A DNA stretch of 6,294 bases from Alphaproteobacteria bacterium (lineage in GTDB: Bacteria; Pseudomonadota; Alphaproteobacteria; Micropepsales; Micropepsaceae), in the NCBI GenBank assembly GCA_028869725.1, contig JAGWRJ010000935.1:1-6294 (forward strand), read 5' to 3'. Both the position numbers and the translations under genes were made by a program. Below, in pieces: positions 1 through 5,596 of this stretch; within the stretch, counting starts at the first letter, position 1, and every line of letters starts with the position of its first letter. A model generated the notes under the pieces. That model worked only from the letters and a program-made list of their open reading frames with translations, was not told where the DNA came from and made no database searches.

Positions 1-1
1 C

Positions 2-544
2 AATGTCATCGGCGTTCTAAATACCAAGGATGTGATGGCAGAACTGGTACGTCGCCAGGGGCGCCTCGAAGATTTTGATCTTCTCGCCCTGATGCACGAC
101 TCCTGGTTCGTTCCCGACACCCGCGGCGTAGAAGCCCAGCTGCGCGCCTTTCGCGAGCGTCGGACTCATTTTGCTATGGTGGTCGACGAATATGGAACCA
201 TACAGGGCATCGTCACGCTCGAAGATATCCTCAACGAGATAATCGGTGAGATGCCGGAGGAAGACGATGTCCGCGTGCCACCTGGCATTCGTCCCCAGCC
301 TGACGGCACCTATAACATCGACGGCACCATGCCGGTGCGGGACATCAATCGTGCCCTCGACTGGTCTTTACCCGACGAAGAAGCGACCACCCTGGCCGGG
401 CTTATCATTCACGAAGCTCGCACTATTCCTGATGTCGGCCAGCGCTTCGCCTTCTATGGCTTTCAGTTCGAGATTCTACGCCGCCAGCGTAATCAAATTA
501 CAGCGATCCGCGTCACACCGCCTCGTCAGGCGTCCGCGTCGTAA
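2..544 (+). CDS. CBS/CorC_HlyC-domain (hemolysin/CorC-like) protein, 3' part
   Basis: The reading frame is open from the left edge, so the 5' end is missing; 180 residues are visible. The fragment starts in the end of a first CBS domain (GVLNTKDVM). A second CBS domain follows at about residues 32-85, with the family signature VDEYG at 61-65 and GIVTLEDIL just after it. A CorC_HlyC transporter-associated domain covers about 93-175 (YNIDGTMPVRDIN, then TTLAGLIIHEARTIPDVGQ). Family members are either cytosolic proteins of about 300 residues or inner-membrane proteins of 400 or more with an N-terminal DUF21/CNNM domain linked to Mg/Co ion transport or efflux. The visible part cannot tell these apart directly. 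My recollection of similar alphaproteobacterial loci (hemolysin-like gene next to bolA, a J-domain gene and cobST) favours the membrane form. The older hemolysin name is not evidence of toxicity. The last 32 bases overlap the 3' end of the bolA gene on the other strand. Family assignment is firm; substrate is unknown. Confidence 0.9.
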   Translation, partial: NVIGVLNTKDVMAELVRRQGRLEDFDLLALMHDSWFVPDTRGVEAQLRAFRERRTHFAMVVDEYGTIQGIVTLEDILNEIIGEMPEEDDVRVPPGIRPQPDGTYNIDGTMPVRDINRALDWSLPDEEATTLAGLIIHEARTIPDVGQRFAFYGFQFEILRRQRNQITAIRVTPPRQASAS

Positions 545-806
545 TCGACAGGGCGTGCACCGATCCGGCCAGTTCCTGAGCGAGCGCAGCGTAGACCAGC
601 TTCTGCCGCGCCACGCGGCTTAGGCCCTCAAAGGCCGACGATACGATGAGAGCCCTGAAATGGCTCTGTCCACCAGGGCGGGCTCCAGCGTGGCCGGCGT
701 GGCGCGCACTGTCGTCGATCACCTCGAGGTGAACGGGCTTCAGGGCGGTCGTCAATTTGTCGCGGATTACCATTGCGGTGTCCACTTCCGTCTCCCGTCC
801 GTGCAT
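513..806 (-). CDS. bolA: BolA family protein
   Basis: This encodes a 97-residue protein, the usual size for BolA. The class II KH-like fold is recognisable. Helix 1 is IRDKLTTAL (14-22), followed by the strand LEVIDDS (27-33), the HAGHAG loop (36-41) and HFRALIVSSAF (49-59). Then come the helix with SRVARQKLVYAAL (63-75) and the end SVHALSI with conserved His84. BolA proteins bind monothiol glutaredoxins, sharing a [2Fe-2S] cluster through conserved histidines, and act in iron-sulfur trafficking or iron sensing; some are DNA-binding regulators. The start is uncertain. The ATG at 804-806 is preceded by AGGCGG at a good distance, whereas an internal ATG at 771-773 (Met12) would give an 86-residue protein beginning closer to the family consensus, with a weaker upstream GGA. 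The gene is divergent from the J-domain gene and its 3' end overlaps the CorC-like gene. Confidence 0.93.
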   Translation of the reverse strand: MHGRETEVDTAMVIRDKLTTALKPVHLEVIDDSARHAGHAGARPGGQSHFRALIVSSAFEGLSRVARQKLVYAALAQELAGSVHALSITTRTPDEAV

Positions 807-836
807 TGCAATCCGCCTGTCAAGTGTTTCGTTTTC

Positions 837-864
837 TTGTTTTTTACCCAGCCAATACCATAAT
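837..864 (+). promoter_or_regulatory. Putative sigma70-type promoter for the J-domain/cobST operon
   Basis: The 65-base gap between bolA and the J-domain gene (807-871) is noticeably richer in A and T than its surroundings. On the plus strand, TTGTTT (837-842) and CATAAT (859-864) are separated by 16 bases. The -10 box matches TATAAT at five of six positions, while the -35 box matches only the leading TTG. Transcription would begin about seven bases past the -10 box, at roughly 871-872, which is the ATG itself. No Shine-Dalgarno sequence precedes that ATG, consistent with a leaderless message. This is a by-eye prediction from consensus matches. No clear bolA promoter was found in the same gap. 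Confidence 0.4.
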
Positions 865-871
865 TTAGCTT

Positions 872-1468
872 ATGGCGTCGACCGACTACAGACCACGCTT
901 TGGCTGCGATATTCGCATTAAACCGGACCACCCGCGAAAGCCGGTTGCAGTGCGGTGCTGCGCCCGCGCCGATTGCCCCAATGAAGGCACGCATAAGGTT
1001 CCCAAGTCCCGCGACAACCTCAACGAGCATCTGTGGTTCTGTCTTGAACATGCGCGGGCTCACAACGAAAGCTGGGATTACTTCCGCGGCATGAGCGACG
1101 CGCAGATCGAGGCCTTCCGTGTCGCTGCCCTGACCGGCCATAGGCCGACGTGGAAAATCGACGGACGGGGACGTTGGCGCAGTACCAACGGGCCCGACAG
1201 CGAGCGCTATGATGACCCTCACGGCGTATTCGGCGACGTAGCAGAAACCGTGCGTCCGCCTGAACGCAGGTTTACACCGGTCCAGCTTCGGGCCTTCGAG
1301 ATACTCAATCTTGACGCGGGCGCCAGCTTGCACCAGATCAAGGCACGGTATAAGGAGCTAGTAAAGCGGTTCCACCCTGACGCCAATGGCGGCGACCGGG
1401 GGGCGGAGGAGCGTCTCAAACAGGTAATCAAGGCCTATGGCGTCTTGCGCGCGGCCGGCCTGACCTAA
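872..1468 (+). CDS. J-domain (DnaJ-like) protein with N-terminal Cys/His motif
   Basis: The 198-residue protein has a C-terminal J domain at about 139-196. Helix II is IKARYKELVKRF, followed by the invariant HPD tripeptide (168-170), the NGGD loop and a final helix (LKQVIKAYGVL). HPD is the element that stimulates the ATPase of a DnaK-type Hsp70. It is not DnaJ itself: the G/F linker, the CxxCxGxG zinc repeats and the substrate-binding domains are absent. The N-terminal half holds Cys30-x4-Cys35 and FCLEH with Cys57-x2-His60, followed by AHNESWDYFRGMS. This resembles the N-terminus of alphaproteobacterial J-domain proteins as I remember them, and could form a small zinc site. The start is supported by the promoter spacing rather than by an RBS, since none is visible. 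cobS begins 78 bases downstream on the same strand, so co-transcription is likely. The client protein is unknown; a role with the neighbouring cobaltochelatase is only a guess from position. Confidence 0.9.
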   Translation: MASTDYRPRFGCDIRIKPDHPRKPVAVRCCARADCPNEGTHKVPKSRDNLNEHLWFCLEHARAHNESWDYFRGMSDAQIEAFRVAALTGHRPTWKIDGRGRWRSTNGPDSERYDDPHGVFGDVAETVRPPERRFTPVQLRAFEILNLDAGASLHQIKARYKELVKRFHPDANGGDRGAEERLKQVIKAYGVLRAAGLT

Positions 1469-1533
1469 AGCCGGCGCCCTTTGCATCCCTACGTGTTGGA
1501 GGCAGCGGGCGAACCGATCGTGACCTCGGATCC

Positions 1534-1540
1534 GGAAAGA
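1534..1540 (+). promoter_or_regulatory. Ribosome binding site of cobS
   Basis: GGAAAGA lies six bases before the ATG at 1547 and is the best Shine-Dalgarno match in the J-domain/cobS gap. It decides the cobS start: the frame stays open upstream to a TTG at 1481, which would add 22 residues unlike the family and has no comparable site. The rest of the 78-base gap (1469-1546) shows a short GC-rich palindrome just after the J-domain stop. There is no T-run, no convincing terminator and no cobalamin riboswitch. Confidence 0.6.
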
Positions 1541-1546
1541 CGCAAC

Positions 1547-2545
1547 ATGTCCACAGAGCCTCAGGGCCTCGATCCTGCCACCGCGCCTGACATCACGGTT
1601 GATGTGCGCGAAACCTTCGGCATTGACGCCAATTTGAAGGTGCCCGCGTTCTCCAAGCGCAATCCCGAATATGTTCCGGACATCGATCCGGCGTACCGCT
1701 TCGATCGCGAAACCACTCTCGCCATCCTGGCAGGGTTCGCCCACAACCGAAGGGTCCTGATCCAGGGCTATCACGGTACCGGCAAGTCTACGCATATCGA
1801 GCAGGTCGCCAGCCGACTTAACTGGCCGTGCATCCGCATCAACCTGGACAGTCACATCAGCCGCATCGATCTCATCGGCAAGGATGCGATCGTACTCAAG
1901 GACGGCCGCCAGGTCACCGAGTTTCGCGAAGGCCTGCTGCCATGGTGTCTGCAGCACCCGGTGGCACTGACATTTGATGAGTATGATGCCGGTCGCCCGG
2001 ATGTGATGTTTGTCATTCAGCGTGTCCTTGAGGTTTCGGGCAAACTCACCCTCCTCGATCAGAACCGCGTCATCCACCCGCATAAGGCATTTCGGCTCTT
2101 TGCGACGACCAATACGATTGGTCTTGGTGACACCTCGGGGCTTTATCACGGCACGCAGCAGATCAATCAGGGCCAGATGGATCGCTGGAGCATCGTCGCC
2201 ACGCTCAATTATCTGCATCACGACGCGGAGGTTGAGATCGTGCTGGCCAAGGTCCCAAGGTATGGCGAAACTGCGGAAGGCCGGAAGACTGTCGGCGCGA
2301 TGGTGCGGCTAGCCGATATGACGCGCAATGCGTTCATGAATGGAGATCTTTCCACGGTGATGAGCCCACGTACGGTGATCACCTGGGCGGAGAATGCCGA
2401 GATCTTTGGCGATCTGGGGTTCGCCTTCCGCCTCACGTTCCTCAACAAATGTGACGAGCTGGAGCGGGCGAGCGTGGCCGAGTTCTACCAGCGCTGCTTC
2501 GGCGAGGAGCTACCGGAGAGCGCGGCAAAGGTCCTGGTCGCCTAA
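1547..2545 (+). CDS. cobS: Aerobic cobaltochelatase AAA+ subunit CobS
   Basis: From the ATG at 1547 the product is 332 residues, which as I recall is the length of the characterised Pseudomonas denitrificans CobS. It is the AAA+ ATPase of the CobN-CobS-CobT complex, which uses ATP to insert Co2+ into hydrogenobyrinic acid a,c-diamide, giving cob(II)yrinic acid a,c-diamide in the aerobic B12 pathway. The N-terminal segment contains FSKRNPEYVPDIDPAYRFD (35-53). Walker A is GYHGTGKS (74-81), with Lys80 contacting nucleotide. Walker B is ALTFDEYD (140-147), with Asp144 and Glu145. The sensor-1-like ATTN lies at 186-189, and QMDRW contains Arg213, a likely arginine finger. All key residues are intact. 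CobS resembles the ChlI/BchI subunit of magnesium chelatase and the MoxR ATPases, which are possible misannotations. cobT follows after seven bases, so the two subunits are probably co-expressed and translationally coupled. The protein is expected to be cytosolic, as no signal or membrane segment is seen. Confidence 0.96.
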   Translation: MSTEPQGLDPATAPDITVDVRETFGIDANLKVPAFSKRNPEYVPDIDPAYRFDRETTLAILAGFAHNRRVLIQGYHGTGKSTHIEQVASRLNWPCIRINLDSHISRIDLIGKDAIVLKDGRQVTEFREGLLPWCLQHPVALTFDEYDAGRPDVMFVIQRVLEVSGKLTLLDQNRVIHPHKAFRLFATTNTIGLGDTSGLYHGTQQINQGQMDRWSIVATLNYLHHDAEVEIVLAKVPRYGETAEGRKTVGAMVRLADMTRNAFMNGDLSTVMSPRTVITWAENAEIFGDLGFAFRLTFLNKCDELERASVAEFYQRCFGEELPESAAKVLVA

Positions 2546-2552
2546 AGCGCGG

Positions 2553-4433
2553 ATGGCAAACAGCGATAATCCCGTCGAGCCTTTCAAGCGCGCCGTCGCA
2601 GCCGCCGTGCGCAGCCTTGCAGGCGAACCGGAAATGGACGTCTCCTTCGGCGCGGAACCTCCGTCCTTGCGAGGCAATCGCGCGCGCCTGCCGCTGCCTT
2701 CGCGTAATCTGCCGCCCGACGAGATTGCCATCGTCCGCGGTGCAGGCGATGCCTATGCCCTGCGCAAGGCCTACCACGAGGACAGCGTGCATGCGCGCTA
2801 TCGGCCAACCAACGCCGATGCCGCCGAACTTTTTGAGGCAGCCGAACAGGCCCGTGTCGAGGCTATTGGGACCTTGGCCATGCGGGGGGTCGGCGCCAAT
2901 CTCGCGGCCAATCTCGAGGCCCGTTATCAACAGAAGCCATTTACCAAGGCACGTGAACGCGCCGAGGTGCCGCTGGCGGACGCTCTCGGCCTTGTGGTGC
3001 GGGAGAAACTGACCGGACAGTCCCCCCCTGAAAACATGCGCCATGCAGTCGATTTGTGGCGCGATTTCATTGAAGAGCGGGCTGGAACAGATCTGTCCAG
3101 GCTGGAAGGGGCGATGCGCGATCAGACGGCATTTGCCAAGCTGACGCGCACGATCCTGCGCGACCTCAAGGTCGGCGATGAACTGGCCGAGGAGCGTGAG
3201 GGAGAGGGAGAAGAAGACGCCGATCAATCCGAACCCGGTGGCGAAGGACAGGATGGTGGCGAGACCGAAAGCCAGGAGCAGTCCGGCGAAGCACAGATGC
3301 GCGAAGCCGAAGGCGAGGACGGCGAGGAGGTCAGTGCCGAAAGCGAGGCGGAAAGTGCCGATGACCTCGCCGAACAGTCCGAAACCGACGAAGGCGCCAA
3401 GCCCTGGCGCCCAGAGCAGCCATTCGCCGACCAGGAGAGCTGGGGCTACCGCATCTACACAACGCAATTCGACGAGATCGTCCATGCGACCGATCTGTGC
3501 GACGCCGAGGAACTGACCCGGCTACGCAACTTCCTCGACCAGCAGTTGCAGGCTCTCCAAGGCGTGGTTTCGCGCCTCGCAAATAAACTGCAGCGCTTGC
3601 TGATGGCCCAGCAGAACCGCACCTGGGAGTTCGATCTCGAAGAAGGCATTCTGGATACCGCCCGTCTGCCCCGCATCATCATCGATCCGATGTATCCGCT
3701 TTCCTTCAAGCACGAAAAGGATCTCGACTTCCGTGATACGGTCGTCAGCCTTTTACTGGATAACTCCGGATCGATGCGCGGACGACCGATCATGGTGGCA
3801 GCGATGTGCGCGGATATTTTGGCTCGTACTCTGGAGCGCTGCGCCGTCAAGACCGAAATTCTTGGCTTTACGACGCGAGCGTGGAAAGGGGGACAGGCGC
3901 GCGAACGCTGGATCGCCGAAGGCAAATCGCCCCATCCCGGACGCCTGAATGATCTGAGGCATATTGTCTACAAGGGCGCAGACGAACCCTGGCGCCGAGC
4001 ACGCCGCAATCTCGGACTGATGATGCGCGAGGGACTACTCAAGGAGAACATTGACGGAGAGGCGCTGATGTGGGCGCACGGCCGGCTGGTCGGGCGTCCG
4101 GAGCAGCGCAAGATTCTGATGGTGATCTCCGATGGCGCGCCGGTCGATGATTCCACGCTATCGGTCAACGCGGGAAACTATCTCGAGCGCCACCTGCGCC
4201 ATGTCATTGACGACATCGAAGAAAAATCTCCCGTACAGCTTGCAGCAATCGGCATCGGTCACGATGTTACTCGCTATTACCGCAAGGCGGTCACCATCGT
4301 GGATGCCGAGCAGCTCGGAGGTGCGATGACCGAGCAGCTGATTTCGCTTTTTGCAGAAGAGCGTGTCCATGGCCAACTTGGCGACAAAGCCCGCCTTGCG
4401 CGCGCCCGCCACAGCGGCCGCCGCCAGCATTAG
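2553..4433 (+). CDS. cobT: Aerobic cobaltochelatase subunit CobT
   Basis: The 626-residue product is close to the roughly 630 residues of characterised CobT. This is the cobaltochelatase subunit, not the unrelated CobT phosphoribosyltransferase of enterobacteria. The N-terminal CobT-specific region spans about 1-210. A highly acidic linker follows (211-282), then a helical segment with LRNFLDQQLQALQ (325-337). The C-terminal von Willebrand factor A domain covers about 394-600. Its MIDAS metal site is DNSGS (Asp403, Ser405, Ser407), with Asp527 in the ISDGAP motif and probably Thr440 or Thr441. CobT assembles with the CobS hexamer and acts on CobN, as BchD does in magnesium chelatase. The ATG at 2553 lies seven bases after the cobS stop with only a weak RBS, suggesting coupled translation. 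The frame is open back to 2394 inside cobS, but those 53 residues are an out-of-frame read of cobS. The last 20 or so residues (from about 606) are basic and look like an appendage. The stop overlaps the lpxB stop by four bases. Confidence 0.96.
   Translation: MANSDNPVEPFKRAVAAAVRSLAGEPEMDVSFGAEPPSLRGNRARLPLPSRNLPPDEIAIVRGAGDAYALRKAYHEDSVHARYRPTNADAAELFEAAEQARVEAIGTLAMRGVGANLAANLEARYQQKPFTKARERAEVPLADALGLVVREKLTGQSPPENMRHAVDLWRDFIEERAGTDLSRLEGAMRDQTAFAKLTRTILRDLKVGDELAEEREGEGEEDADQSEPGGEGQDGGETESQEQSGEAQMREAEGEDGEEVSAESEAESADDLAEQSETDEGAKPWRPEQPFADQESWGYRIYTTQFDEIVHATDLCDAEELTRLRNFLDQQLQALQGVVSRLANKLQRLLMAQQNRTWEFDLEEGILDTARLPRIIIDPMYPLSFKHEKDLDFRDTVVSLLLDNSGSMRGRPIMVAAMCADILARTLERCAVKTEILGFTTRAWKGGQARERWIAEGKSPHPGRLNDLRHIVYKGADEPWRRARRNLGLMMREGLLKENIDGEALMWAHGRLVGRPEQRKILMVISDGAPVDDSTLSVNAGNYLERHLRHVIDDIEEKSPVQLAAIGIGHDVTRYYRKAVTIVDAEQLGGAMTEQLISLFAEERVHGQLGDKARLARARHSGRRQH
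3183..3392 (+). other. Acidic low-complexity linker within cobT
   Basis: Residues 211-280 of CobT contain 30 Asp or Glu and only two basic residues, with many Gly, Ser and Gln. Short motifs such as GEGEE, GEDGEE and ESEAES recur imperfectly, built from GAA, GAG, GAC and GGC codons. Acidic, probably disordered linkers between the N-terminal and VWA domains are known for CobT and for the D subunit of magnesium chelatase, so the feature is expected. The exact length and sequence are likely to vary between strains through slippage or small in-frame indels. The frame stays intact through it. Confidence 0.85.
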
Positions 4434-5596
4434 GCTTTTCGCGCCCGTACAAATTCGAGCAGCGCCTGTGCCGCACGACGCGATGGCGCTGTGCTGCCCT
4501 CCCCCAGAATTTGACAGGCTTGCTTGAGATCGGCCAGCTGGCCGGCCCGCTCCGGACCGTCATGCAGAAGCGGCAAGAGAGCATCCGCCAAAGCCGCAGG
4601 AGTGCATCGTTCCTGAATACGCTCGGGCACGGCCTCGCGTTCCAGTAGAATATTGACCAACGTCGCAAATGGCGCGTGGATGAAGGGGCGCATAAGCTTG
4701 TAGGTCAACCAGCCAAGCTTGTAACCGACAACGAGTGGAGTGCGAGCAAGAGCAAGTTCCGTAGTGACCGTACCGGACGCGGCAAGCGCAGCATTTGCTG
4801 CGGCGAAGGCGGAAAACTTGTCACCCTCATCCTCGAGAATCGTCAACGGCGCTGGCCAGTCAACCGAGCCCTCTCGCACACGTTGCGCCACATGCGGCAC
4901 GGTCGGAAGGACGCAGTAGAGGTTGGGGACCCCTCTTCTTACCAGAAGGGAGACCACATCACGAAATACCGGCAGCAAAAGGCGGATTTCATTGCTGCGA
5001 CTGCCGGGTAGAACACAAAGAAGACATGCGTCCGGCGGAATGGAAAACCGGGCACGTAGCGCAGGTCCACCCTGCATGCGCGCAGCGCGTTCAATCACCG
5101 GATGGCCGACAAAGACGGTTTTAAGCCCATAGGATTCAAAAAATGGCGCCTCAAACGGCAAAAGCGCGAGCACCAGATCAAGGTAGCGTGCCATTGCCTT
5201 GGCCCGATAGGCACGCGAAGCCCAAACCTGTGGCGCCACATAATTGACGGTGGCAATGGCAGGTGCGCGTCGTTTGAGTTTGCGGGCAATGCGGTGGGTG
5301 AAATCAGGGCTGTCGATCAACACGACCGCATCGGGTCGGGTCCGGACCGCAAAGTCTACCGCCTCATCAACGCGCGCAAGAATTTTGGGAATCTTTGGTA
5401 CGACCTCACGCAAGCCCATGACTGCGGTGTCCGAGAGTGAAAACAGGGACGACAATCCCTGGCCGGCCATTGCCTCTCCCCCCACACCGCTGATCACCAC
5501 CCCCGGGTCCAGCAACTTAAGCGCCGCCATCAGCTGCGCCCCCAGCTGATCACCCGATGGTTCGCCACACACCAGCATGATATGCGGCGAGCTCAT
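4430..5596 (-). CDS. lpxB: Lipid-A-disaccharide synthase LpxB
   Basis: The 388-residue product matches the usual LpxB length (about 380-390). It is a glycosyltransferase of family GT19 that condenses UDP-2,3-diacylglucosamine with lipid X (2,3-diacylglucosamine 1-phosphate), giving the beta-1,6 disaccharide of lipid A and UDP, at the inner face of the inner membrane. Visible family motifs are GEPSGD (11-16), LIDSPDF (93-99), APQVWAS (121-127), LLPFE (145-149), FVGHP (162-166), LPGSRSNEI (196-204) and SGTVTTELAL (274-283), the last two in the nucleotide-binding half. In the E. coli enzyme VWAW takes the place of VWAS here, so Ser127 is a local difference of uncertain meaning. The start ATG (5594-5596) overlaps the lpxI stop as ATGA and has no clear RBS, so translation probably depends on lpxI. 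The stop overlaps the convergent cobT stop by four bases, leaving no spacer for a terminator. Confidence 0.97.
   Translation of the reverse strand: MSSPHIMLVCGEPSGDQLGAQLMAALKLLDPGVVISGVGGEAMAGQGLSSLFSLSDTAVMGLREVVPKIPKILARVDEAVDFAVRTRPDAVVLIDSPDFTHRIARKLKRRAPAIATVNYVAPQVWASRAYRAKAMARYLDLVLALLPFEAPFFESYGLKTVFVGHPVIERAARMQGGPALRARFSIPPDACLLCVLPGSRSNEIRLLLPVFRDVVSLLVRRGVPNLYCVLPTVPHVAQRVREGSVDWPAPLTILEDEGDKFSAFAAANAALAASGTVTTELALARTPLVVGYKLGWLTYKLMRPFIHAPFATLVNILLEREAVPERIQERCTPAALADALLPLLHDGPERAGQLADLKQACQILGEGSTAPSRRAAQALLEFVRARKA

Noticed and set aside
818..823. A perfect TTGACA on the minus strand, upstream of bolA.
   Set aside because: At 16-18 bases downstream the sequence is GC-rich (GGACGG) with no -10-like hexamer, and it overlaps the best bolA RBS and start region, so I do not call a promoter.
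767..1333. A 188-codon open frame antisense to the J-domain gene and running into bolA.
   Set aside because: The opposite strand carries a recognisable J-domain protein, and this frame also crosses the intergenic region and overlaps the bolA start in another frame.
1358..2221. A 287-codon open frame antisense to cobS and the end of the J-domain gene.
   Set aside because: It lies over the Walker motifs of cobS, has no recognisable domain and no matching context. It is best explained as a shadow frame.
2394..2552. An upstream extension of cobT inside cobS.
   Set aside because: The 53 extra codons are an alternate-frame read of the end of cobS, rich in Ser and Arg and unlike CobT. The ATG at 2553 gives the family length.
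2442..3485. A 347-codon open frame antisense to cobT.
   Set aside because: It mirrors the codon bias of a GC-rich gene and the acidic repeats. The translation matches no known family, and cobT on the other strand has clear domains and catalytic residues.
4410..4440. A possible terminator hairpin ending in CTTTT at the cobT end.
   Set aside because: The only stem I can form next to the T-run is about three base pairs (GCC with GGC), too weak to call.
4369..4530. A short open frame starting at the ATG at 4369, across the cobT/lpxB junction.
   Set aside because: It is about 50 codons, Ala/Pro-rich, mostly antisense to lpxB and with no recognisable family. It is kept only as a note for the CobT tail question.
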